From Alphaproteobacteria bacterium (GTDB lineage: Bacteria; Pseudomonadota; Alphaproteobacteria; Micavibrionales; Micavibrionaceae), in the NCBI GenBank assembly GCA_023141075.1, contig JAGLKL010000038.1, positions 1 to 9,156 of the forward strand: a stretch of DNA of 9,156 nt, given 5' to 3'. Position numbers and translations under genes: made by a program. The notes beneath the pieces are model-generated. The model did no database searches and was not told the origin of the DNA. It was given only the letters and a program-made list of their open reading frames with translations. Positions 1 to 4,628 of the stretch are shown in pieces (position 1 is the first letter of the stretch; each line of letters starts with the position of its first letter).

Positions 1-112
1 CTGCTGCCTCAAAAATATGTACACCGGAAAACAAAACTTTATTTTTATCTACATTAACACCAGCAAAACCAACCGATGCAATACCAATATCTATGCCTAA
101 ATTGTATGTCAT
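1..112 (-). CDS. cas9: Cas9 endonuclease, type II-C-like, N-terminal 37 codons only (runs off the left edge)
   Basis: The minus strand reads from ATG at 112 without a stop to the window edge. The peptide begins MTYNLGIDIGIASVGF and continues to GVHIFEAA. This matches the Cas9 RuvC-I segment as in N. meningitidis Cas9 (YILGLDIGIASVGW, then GVRVFERAE). Asp8 is the expected RuvC catalytic aspartate. Two conserved spots differ: Trp becomes Phe at residue 16, and Arg becomes His in the GVRIF segment. A purine-rich GGAGAGAGG at 115-123 (minus strand) is a good ribosome binding site and supports this start. Cas9 cuts DNA matched by a crRNA:tracrRNA guide. A tracrRNA-like sequence lies directly upstream on the opposite strand, which strengthens the call. 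IscB or another RuvC protein is an alternative, but the tracrRNA argues for Cas9. HNH and PAM domains are outside the window. Confidence 0.88.
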   Translation of the reverse strand, partial: MTYNLGIDIGIASVGFAGVNVDKNKVLFSGVHIFEAA

Positions 113-172
113 AACCTCTCTCCAATACCATTCAGTCTTGACTCATTCTCTTAAAAGTTGCAACCTTTTTGT

Positions 173-275
173 TGCATAGCATAACCGTGTCGGAATCGTT
201 GTTATGATAAGGTGCTTATTAGCACCGAAGAGTTTCTGCCCCTGTTTGGTTCGCCATTCAGGGGCATCTTTATTG
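173..275 (+). ncRNA. tracrRNA, N. meningitidis-like type II-C architecture
   Basis: From 5' to 3' there is a candidate anti-repeat (about 173-208, ending GTTGTTATGAT), then AAGG, a perfect hairpin GGTGC-TTATTA-GCACC (211-226), a linker ending TTTCT, and a strong hairpin at 238-265. The strong hairpin has a GCCCCTG/CAGGGGC stem, an inner TGG/CCA stem and a TTCG tetraloop, and is followed by ATCTTTATT. The meningococcal tracrRNA has the same order and local words: a GUUGCUACAAUAAGG junction, CUCUGCCCC, and GGGGCAUCGUUUA at the end. Within the anti-repeat, CATAAC (180-185) and GTTATG (201-206) are complementary, as expected if the repeat has self-complementary ends. The 5' end and promoter are not resolved: TTGACT at 138-143 could be a -35 box, but no clear -10 follows at normal spacing. 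It is divergent from cas9. Confidence 0.82.
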
Positions 276-316
276 TAGCATTACAAAAAATGCCTCTGAT
301 TTTTATTACCCAGTCC

Positions 317-348
317 CATGGTTCCGCTCCTAAGTCTTGGAACCACGG
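317..348 (+). other. Imperfect hairpin between the tracrRNA and the primase operon
   Basis: CCATGGTTCC (317-326) faces GGAACCACGG (339-348), nine of ten positions complementary, with a 12-nt loop. It is followed on the plus strand by TTTTAAAAAG. It may be a terminator that ends read-through from the tracrRNA or shields it from the opposing operon. The T-run is short, so this is tentative. The rest of 276-460 shows no gene: a weak second inverted repeat links CAGGGGCAT (259-267) to ATGCCTCTG (290-298), and 390-482 carries the CCTTATAG words listed separately. Confidence 0.35.
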
Positions 349-460
349 TTTTAAAAAGACTTCTCGAACAAACAGAGTTATAGAATTTAAAGCCTTATAG
401 GAAAGCGCCCTTAAATCCTTTGAGGATTCTACGTCCTGCCACCTTATAGGGACATCTCCC

Positions 461-982
461 TTATAGCGATATCCTTATAAGGAAATCACAAACATCTCCA
501 CCCTTGGGCAAATCAGGAAATACTATAAGGGAAATTGCTATAAGGGGATTTATGTTTTTTAAACGCTTATAAATAGCTTCGCTATAACGCTCTCCAGCTT
601 CATCGTTATCCGGTAATAGAATAACCTCCCTTATATCTTTAAGCTTTTCCCAGTCCGCTTTTAAAACAGAAGAGCACCCACCCAGACTTGTCACAGATTG
701 AACTCCTAAATCCTTTAAAGCACTAGCGCACTTTTCACCTTCTGTAATATAAACAGGCTTTAAAGGGTCAGTAACGCTCTCCAAACCATATAAAGGGCGT
801 TTTTCTTTAAAGGAATTCGGTAAACCGCCTTTAAAGACATTTCCATCTTTTATAAAATAAGGAATAATATCTTTGGATGGTTTGCCACTGTCTTTAAAGC
901 TTCCATCTTCGAATCGGCATACGTATCCCACCACGTGGCTGGTTCCGTCTTTATAAAACCATTTGGCTACGCACTCTCGCAT
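461..982 (-). CDS. Toprim-domain protein, probable catalytic half of a split DNA primase; C-terminus looks truncated
   Basis: This 173-aa protein carries a Toprim fold. YITEGEKCASAL (residues 78-89) has the metal-binding glutamate E81, followed by SLGG at 99-102, and ILLPDNDEAG (121-130) has the DxD pair D125/D127. KGGDVCDFL (160-168) resembles the KGGDV(S/T)D(W/Y)L motif that follows the Toprim domain in phage and island primases. In those families a helicase domain or long extension usually comes next. Here the protein stops five residues later, in a stretch built of CCTTATAG-like words. The start overlaps the preceding CHC2 gene by 16 nt, so zinc finger and Toprim lie on two chains or have been separated by an old frameshift. 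The likely role is RNA primer synthesis for replication of the element. It may have lost activity through truncation. Confidence 0.8.
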   Translation of the reverse strand: MRECVAKWFYKDGTSHVVGYVCRFEDGSFKDSGKPSKDIIPYFIKDGNVFKGGLPNSFKEKRPLYGLESVTDPLKPVYITEGEKCASALKDLGVQSVTSLGGCSSVLKADWEKLKDIREVILLPDNDEAGERYSEAIYKRLKNINPLIAISLIVFPDLPKGGDVCDFLIRISL

Positions 983-1281
983 AATAAACCTCCTAACTGC
1001 TCCACAGCCTCTTTAAAAGAGCAACCTGTCCGCATCATGTGAAAAGCGAAAATGTCACCGCCTTTAGCACCACATGAAAAACAATGGAAAGCGCCTTGCT
1101 TACGATTGATGAAAAAACTGCCTATATGCGTGTCATCGTGGAACGGACAAAGGCCGTCCCACATATGCCAATCATTGCCTGTGTGCTTGCCGAAAGCACC
1201 TTGCAAATGCTTGGCATAATATTGCTCAGGTGGAAGCCACTTTTTAAGCGTCGCGACTGTGATTTGTCCTATGTGTTGCAT
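967..1281 (-). CDS. CHC2 zinc-finger primase subunit (DnaG-type zinc-binding domain)
   Basis: This 104-aa protein contains the primase zinc ribbon: C45-P-F-H48, then FHCFSCGAKGGDIFAF with C67 and C70. The ligand set is CHCC with 18 residues between the pairs. In DnaG-like primases this domain binds template DNA and sets primer start sites. It has no catalytic Toprim domain of its own; that lies in the next gene, which overlaps it by 16 nt. It also overlaps the upstream HTH gene by 13 nt (GGTGACACAATG carries the start inside the upstream reading frame). All three are thus likely one transcript with coupled translation. The C-terminal part (GCSFKEAVEQLGGLL) matches the helix that follows the zinc ribbon in related proteins, so this protein looks complete as a domain. 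Confidence 0.85.
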   Translation of the reverse strand: MQHIGQITVATLKKWLPPEQYYAKHLQGAFGKHTGNDWHMWDGLCPFHDDTHIGSFFINRKQGAFHCFSCGAKGGDIFAFHMMRTGCSFKEAVEQLGGLLCESA

Positions 1282-1481
1282 TGTGTCACCTCTCCCATAT
1301 CAGAGGTTGATACACGCACTTGTCCTTCGACATAATCGTTAAGGTCTATCTGGCGATAAAGAACTTTGCGACCCATTTTTACAAAGCGAGGGCCTTTTCC
1401 TTCCCAGCGCCATTTGCGCAAAGTCATTTCAGAAATACATAAGTGTTCTGCAGTTTGATCTGGGGTTAATAATGTTTCCAT
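1269..1481 (-). CDS. AlpA/excisionase-family helix-turn-helix DNA-binding protein
   Basis: This 70-aa protein has the HTH_17/AlpA-type layout: LLTPDQTAEHLCISEMTLRK (residues 4-23) is the helix-turn-helix, and WRWEGKGPRFVKMGRKVLY with a following DLNDYVE is the usual wing and closing helix. Small proteins of this family act as excisionases or as regulators of the integrase in P4-like islands. AAAAAGGAG lies just upstream of the ATG at 1481 with good spacing, supporting the start. It is the first gene of the three-gene operon and overlaps the CHC2 gene by 13 nt. The integrase is in the same orientation but 263 bp upstream, so it is probably a separate unit. Whether the protein bends DNA for excision or regulates transcription cannot be told from sequence. 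Confidence 0.82.
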   Translation of the reverse strand: METLLTPDQTAEHLCISEMTLRKWRWEGKGPRFVKMGRKVLYRQIDLNDYVEGQVRVSTSDMGEVTQCNT

Positions 1482-1744
1482 GAATATTCTCCTTTTTGAT
1501 AACGATTAGATATGAATGTGCTGATCGGGAAATCAGCAGCGATATAGAAAGCTTGCCAGATACCTTTGAAGAAAAGCAAGAGACGTACAGCAAATTCCTA
1601 TAAGGGCTTTAAAGGAAAAAAATGTGTGTAAAAATATAATTCCATCGCTTCTTTAAAGGAAGGTGAAATATTGTTTCAGTTTTTATCGAAAATGTACGTG
1701 TCTATTTTTGCAATTTTTGCGAATCAAATCATCTTTGATTCGGC
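1482..1744. other. Spacer between integrase and the HTH-primase operon; no convincing gene
   Basis: It holds one CTATAAGG and two CTTTAAAG words (1598-1658) and an 8-bp inverted repeat GAATCAAA/TTTGATTC (1721-1741, 5-nt loop) just past the integrase stop. No T-run follows that repeat on either strand, so it is not a standard intrinsic terminator. The operon promoter presumably lies here on the minus strand, but I cannot point to clear -35/-10 boxes. Short open stretches are broken by stops and I recognise none of them. Confidence 0.5.
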
Positions 1745-3031
1745 CTAAAGTTTCTCAGAAATAATATTTCCGACCTGAGCCGCTGCGTTCGTAATTGGAT
1801 CGTGTGCCAAGTGCGCATATCTTTCCGAAGTGCTGGCTCTGGCATGTCCTAAAAGCTTAGATACCATTTGCAGAGACATTCCTTGTGCAACGCAAATTGA
1901 AGCATAAGTATGGCGTAGATCGTGAATTCTTACATCAGTTAATCCTATGGGTTTCTCAAGTCCCTGTTTCTTAGCCTCTTCGCAAAGAATTTTATATGGT
2001 GGAAATTCCCTATGTTTCTTCCAGTATTTTTCTACTATCTCCCCGTAATTATCATCCGTTTTTAGCAAGTCTACGGTTGCCGCTTCTTTGATATGCCCCC
2101 ATGCTCTTTTGGTGTTTACAAGCGGTTGGCCTTCGATATTCCCAACAATGATATAGGGATTACCTTTCACTTTTGGCGTTGCTTCCAAAACAGCAAATGC
2201 AGCGGGTGAAAGGTGGATGATCTTTTTACCTGTTTTACTATCAGGCAATTTGAGCATGCTCAAATCCCAATCAATCCATTCCCACTTGGCGTGCATAATT
2301 TCCCTTAGACGCGCACCCGTTAACAACAAAAGGCGAATGAGGGAAATAAAATAAAGGCTTTCGGTATTGTTCTTTTCGGCTTCATCCAGCGCCCTACCCA
2401 AACACAAGATTTCTTGGTTGCTTAAATAGCGTTCTCTGGGTTCTTCCTTATAACGCTTAACCTTAGTGACTGGATTACTATTGGCTGGCCTCAAGCCCCA
2501 ATCCTCAGCCAAATTAAACATCTTTGAAAGTATTCTAAGAATGCGGTTAGCATGAGCTGGCATATTTTTCATGCCTAAATGAAATTTTTGAATATCGGCT
2601 TTTGTCACCGCAATGGTTTTTAGATTCCCTAGCTTTGGTTTTATATGCTTTCTGATTGCGGTTTTATCTAATTCTATACCACGAGGCTTTTTATGAATTT
2701 CTGAGTGCTCTTTTATAAAACGGTCGCAAAGCTCGAATATAGTGGGAGAAGCTTTAATATTTGAAATCTCACTTGTAGGATCACTACCATCTGCTATTTC
2801 ACCATGCCAGCTTAATGCAGTCTTGCGAGCGTGTTCACACGTTATATGGCCATGAATACCTATTCTTCTTCTACGTTGCCGACCATCTGGCAAACGATAT
2901 TTGAGTATGTAGGTTTTTCTACCTTTGGGAGAAACACGCACGCCAAACCCTGCAAGCTTACCATCCCACATCGCATAATTTTTGCTTTGTGGTTCCAATT
3001 TCTCTACAAATGATTTTGTAATATTAGCCAT
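1745..3031 (-). CDS. P4-type tyrosine recombinase (integrase)
   Basis: This 428-aa site-specific recombinase inserts and excises the element at a tRNA gene. The N-terminus (KLEPQSKNYAMWDGKLAGFG and the following KTYILKYR) is the arm-binding DUF4102-like domain of P4-family integrases. Residues about 95-190 form the SAM-like core-binding domain. The catalytic domain shows R241 (TGARLRE), K266 (DSKTGKK), H370 and R373 (HDLRH), H396 (LLGH) and the nucleophile Y405 (ERYAHL). All catalytic positions are present, so the enzyme should be active. An insertion of about 40 residues (near 320-360) precedes the HxLRH box. The start at 3031 gives the expected N-terminal motif. The gene lies 170 bp from the tRNA remnant, reads away from it, and has short repeats at its 5' end that may bind integrase or a regulator. 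Confidence 0.95.
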   Translation of the reverse strand: MANITKSFVEKLEPQSKNYAMWDGKLAGFGVRVSPKGRKTYILKYRLPDGRQRRRRIGIHGHITCEHARKTALSWHGEIADGSDPTSEISNIKASPTIFELCDRFIKEHSEIHKKPRGIELDKTAIRKHIKPKLGNLKTIAVTKADIQKFHLGMKNMPAHANRILRILSKMFNLAEDWGLRPANSNPVTKVKRYKEEPRERYLSNQEILCLGRALDEAEKNNTESLYFISLIRLLLLTGARLREIMHAKWEWIDWDLSMLKLPDSKTGKKIIHLSPAAFAVLEATPKVKGNPYIIVGNIEGQPLVNTKRAWGHIKEAATVDLLKTDDNYGEIVEKYWKKHREFPPYKILCEEAKKQGLEKPIGLTDVRIHDLRHTYASICVAQGMSLQMVSKLLGHARASTSERYAHLAHDPITNAAAQVGNIISEKL

Positions 3032-3097
3032 TATGTAGGGTTTCTCTACTGTAACAAGTCAAAATTTGGAACCAATTTGGAACCAACATAGAGAAAC
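2991..3097. repeat. Clustered direct and inverted repeats at the integrase 5' end (candidate arm or operator sites)
   Basis: Two adjacent copies of TTTGGAACCAA occupy 3065-3075 and 3076-3086, one helical turn apart, and a complementary GGTTCCAA sits at 2991-2998 inside the gene. A perfect 9-bp inverted repeat GTTTCTCTA (3040-3048) / TAGAGAAAC (3089-3097) encloses the tandem pair, with a further TTTCTCTAC at 2999-3007. Placed between the att site and the gene start, these are reasonable arm-type integrase sites or an autoregulatory operator. Binding is inferred, not shown. Confidence 0.5.
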
Positions 3098-3200
3098 TAG
3101 AAGATATTTAGGAAATAGTCAAGAAACGTTAATTCGTTGATTTTATTATAAATATACACTTATAGCTATTTACAGAAACCAGCAGAAACACCAATAAAAC

Positions 3201-3248
3201 ACCTTGCCAAGGTTGGGGCCGAGAGTTCGAATCTCTTCACTCGCTCCA
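3201..3248 (+). other. attR: 3' remnant of tRNA-Gly(GCC)
   Basis: The sequence contains the anticodon loop TTGCCAA (anticodon GCC), the 3' anticodon strand GGTTG, a full T arm GAGAG-TTCGAAT-CTCTT, the 3' acceptor strand CACTCGC, discriminator T and encoded CCA. The partner 5' acceptor strand GCGAGTG and a D arm are missing upstream, so this is not a complete gene. The 5' anticodon strand reads ACACC and pairs with GGTTG at only three of five positions. That suggests the crossover lies in the anticodon stem-loop, a known entry point for tyrosine integrases. The intact tRNA should be at the other end of the element. Confidence 0.82.
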
Positions 3249-3269
3249 TTATTTCAATGACTTAGCTAG

Positions 3270-3295
3270 AAGCGCCTTGCGGCGTTTTTATTTTT
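3270..3295 (+). terminator. Intrinsic terminator, originally of the tRNA-Gly gene
   Basis: AAGCGCC-TTGC-GGCGTTT forms a 7-bp stem (one G-U pair) with a 4-nt loop, followed by a T-rich tail TTATTTTT. It sits 22 nt past the CCA of the tRNA remnant on the same strand. It is thus best read as host sequence that ended the tRNA transcript before the element inserted. Confidence 0.7.
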
Positions 3296-3320
3296 GGAAC
3301 CACATAGGCAACCAACGCGC

Positions 3321-4097
3321 TTAGTCCACCGCTTCTATTAATGCTTTTGTAAAACGCGGTACTTCTGTCGAGGCTGTGCCGTACATGCCATGCGTGAAGA
3401 TCTGCGCATTCATGGAAGGTTCGAGATTGATCTCCAATGTTTTTGCTCCAGCATTGGTAGCCATGAACACAAATCCGGCTGCGGGGTAGACATTCCCGGA
3501 TGTGCCGATTGAAATAAATAAATCGGTCTGAGCCAGTTTCATTTCTATGATGTCCATATCGTAAGGCATCTCACCAAACCAGACAATATCGGGACGCATA
3601 CTACCTTTTTTGCCGCAGGACGAGCATATATCTTCGATAGAAGAATCCTCTTTTTGCTCCACCTTTTCACGGCAATGAGTGCAAAAAGATTTGCAGATTT
3701 CTCCATGCATATGAATTACATCATCAGAGCCGCCACGCTCGTGCAAATCATCGATATTCTGTGTAACTATGGTGACTTCTCCCAGCCAGTTTTGTTGCAA
3801 ATCGGCCAGTGCTTTGTGCGCAGGGTTAGATGCAACATCGTCGCCAAAAAGGCCTTTCCTGCGCTCATTATAAAATTGATGAACCAGCACCGGATCCCGT
3901 ATAAAAGCTTGGGGTGTAGCAACGTCCTCAACCCTATGACCACACCAAAGCCCTCCTGCACCGCGAAATGTCTGAAGGCCGCTTTCTGCTGAAATCCCCG
4001 CTCCGGTAAGCACAACTATATTGGGAACCTTTCCCGTTCTGCTTTCCAGCCATTGTGTGACAAAGTGTTGTGTGTCTATATTTTCTCGCATTTTCAT
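3321..4097 (-). CDS. cobB: Sirtuin NAD+-dependent protein deacylase, CobB family (class III-like)
   Basis: This 258-aa cytosolic enzyme removes acyl groups from lysines using NAD+. Visible motifs are GAGISAESGL (32-41) and FRG (44-46) for NAD+ binding, TQNIDDLH (112-119), catalytic H131 in HMHG, and a zinc site of C139/C142 and C158/C161. Further C-terminal motifs are SIGTSGNVYPAAGF and LEINLE. FYNERR places Tyr76 and Arg79 in the Y-x-x-R arrangement which, in E. coli CobB and human SIRT5, allows succinyl-lysine as well as acetyl-lysine substrates. Length is normal. Two starts are possible: ATG 4097, or ATG 4091 two codons in. The G-run at 4099-4103 has better ribosome spacing to 4091, so the mature protein may be 256 aa. 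It stands alone, divergent from the small gene at 4180. Confidence 0.93.
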   Translation of the reverse strand: MKMRENIDTQHFVTQWLESRTGKVPNIVVLTGAGISAESGLQTFRGAGGLWCGHRVEDVATPQAFIRDPVLVHQFYNERRKGLFGDDVASNPAHKALADLQQNWLGEVTIVTQNIDDLHERGGSDDVIHMHGEICKSFCTHCREKVEQKEDSSIEDICSSCGKKGSMRPDIVWFGEMPYDMDIIEMKLAQTDLFISIGTSGNVYPAAGFVFMATNAGAKTLEINLEPSMNAQIFTHGMYGTASTEVPRFTKALIEAVD

Positions 4098-4179
4098 TCC
4101 CCCATTTTGTACGCTAGGATAACAGAATAAAATGTGATAGTCTGCACGTCAATTAGACTGTTAAATTAGGAAAATTATT

Positions 4180-4401
4180 ATGGGCTATTTTGATAAAATC
4201 AAGGAAATGTTGTCTTCTTTTGTAACCGCACCTCCTGAGACGAGCGAAAGCTCTTGCTGTGATGGGGAACGTGATAATGCTGACAATCAGGAACAAGAAC
4301 AAGAGCATAAACGTAACGATAATGAATGTTGTTGCGACAGCGGTTGTAATTATGATAGCGATCATGACAATAAAGCCGTTGGCGACCGTAACTGTAGTTA
4401 A
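4180..4401 (+). CDS. Small Cys- and Asp/Asn-rich protein of unknown function
   Basis: This is a 73-aa reading frame with a TTAGGAAAA ribosome binding site at good spacing before the ATG. The first 15 residues (MGYFDKIKEMLSSFV) could form an amphipathic helix. The rest is highly polar, with a Glu/Gln run (QEQEQEH) and cysteine clusters CC (26-27), CCC (50-52), C56 and a C-terminal C72. The composition suggests metal binding or a redox role, but I recognise no family. It has no membrane segment or clear secretion signal. It lies between the divergent sirtuin gene and hslU, about 230 bp from the latter. The opposite strand is also open over most of this span, so the reading frame is not certain, but only this strand has a fitting ribosome site and start. 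Confidence 0.5.
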   Translation: MGYFDKIKEMLSSFVTAPPETSESSCCDGERDNADNQEQEQEHKRNDNECCCDSGCNYDSDHDNKAVGDRNCS

Positions 4402-4527
4402 TTACAGAACATTATTTGAGATATCGGAAGTTGCTCTTTTTATATATGAGCGGCTTTGTTGTGCGTATTCATGTTTATATCCTCTCTGGAAAACGTGAAT
4501 AACGCGACGAAATATCACATTTTAAGG

Positions 4528-4563
4528 CTTTAATTGTGCGCATAGATGTCCTATGACTATGAT
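4528..4563 (+). promoter_or_regulatory. Possible hslU promoter, heat-shock (RpoH-like) or housekeeping
   Basis: CTTT (4528-4531) and CCTAT (4550-4554) are 18 nt apart. This approximates the alphaproteobacterial RpoH pattern CTTG-N17/18-CYTAT, with one mismatch in the first box. An overlapping sigma70-like reading is TTGTGC (4534-4539) with TATGAT (4558-4563), 18 nt apart. hslU is a heat-shock gene in many bacteria, which makes the first reading attractive, but the match is weak. Confidence 0.3.
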
Positions 4564-4571
4564 CGGCTTAG

Positions 4572-4583
4572 AGAACATGTTCT
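4572..4583. promoter_or_regulatory. Perfect 12-bp palindrome upstream of hslU, possible operator
   Basis: AGAACATGTTCT is a perfect inverted repeat 46 nt before the hslU start and just downstream of the candidate promoter, where a repressor could act. It does not match the alphaproteobacterial LexA box (GTTC-N7-GTTC) or the Bacillus one (GAAC-N4-GTTC). No regulator is named. Confidence 0.3.
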
Positions 4584-4628
4584 ATATCCGTAGTTTTATA
4601 GCAGGTTAAAGCAAAGGTTCGATTCATA

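Larger units (their letters stand above)
393..1658. repeat. Dispersed short palindromic words CTTTAAAG (x7) and CCTTATAG/CTATAAGG (x6)
   Basis: CTTTAAAG occurs at 713, 758, 805, 829, 892, 1607 and 1651. CCTTATAG or its complement CTATAAGG occurs at 393, 442, 459, 523, 538 and 1598, with a perfect CCTTATAAGG palindrome at 473-482. I found neither 8-mer elsewhere in the window, where chance would give well under one of each. The copies fall both inside the Toprim gene, in more than one codon phase (TTT-AAA for Phe-Lys and TTA-AAG for Leu-Lys), and in the spacers at 390-460 and 1590-1660. A nucleotide-level signal is therefore more likely than codon preference. The function is unknown. Confidence 0.6.
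1..3248. mobile_element. Right end of an integrative element inserted in tRNA-Gly(GCC), apparently carrying a type II-C CRISPR-Cas9 locus
   Basis: The right boundary is a 3' fragment of tRNA-Gly at 3201-3248. Just inside it are a tyrosine integrase reading inward, an AlpA-like HTH gene and a CHC2/Toprim primase pair, a set typical of tRNA-targeting genomic islands and satellite prophages. I see no second copy of the tRNA fragment between 1 and 3200. The intact tRNA and left end are therefore expected beyond the window, so the tracrRNA and cas9 start fall inside the element. This is inference: if the left end has decayed, the element could instead stop between the Toprim gene and the tracrRNA, leaving about 2.8 kb. 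Confidence 0.6.

Noticed and set aside
212..400. Plus-strand 62-aa frame
   Set aside because: It starts with a non-ATG codon inside the tracrRNA-like sequence, lacks a ribosome site and covers the tracrRNA hairpins and a further hairpin.
1084..1335. Plus-strand 83-aa reading frame
   Set aside because: It lies opposite the zinc-finger primase and HTH genes, which have clear motifs; it has no recognisable product or ribosome site.
3201..3248. Complete tRNA-Gly gene
   Set aside because: No 5' acceptor strand GCGAGTG or D arm is present upstream.
1..3248. CRISPR repeat-spacer array inside the window
   Set aside because: No 30-40 bp repeats at regular spacing are seen; the only related sequence is the single anti-repeat at 173-208.
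337..3303. 10-bp direct repeat TTGGAACCAC at 337-346 and 3294-3303 as possible element ends
   Set aside because: Ten-base matches are expected by chance in 3 kb, and the 48-nt tRNA remnant gives a far better right boundary; the 3294 copy is also beyond that boundary.
4153..4365. Minus-strand hydrophobic 70-aa frame as a membrane protein
   Set aside because: It overlaps the Cys-rich frame and its hydrophobic run is the complement of Asp/Asn/Glu codons; the plus strand has the better ribosome site.
4572..4583. LexA/SOS box
   Set aside because: The two GAAC/GTTC halves are only 2 nt apart, unlike the alphaproteobacterial or Bacillus patterns.
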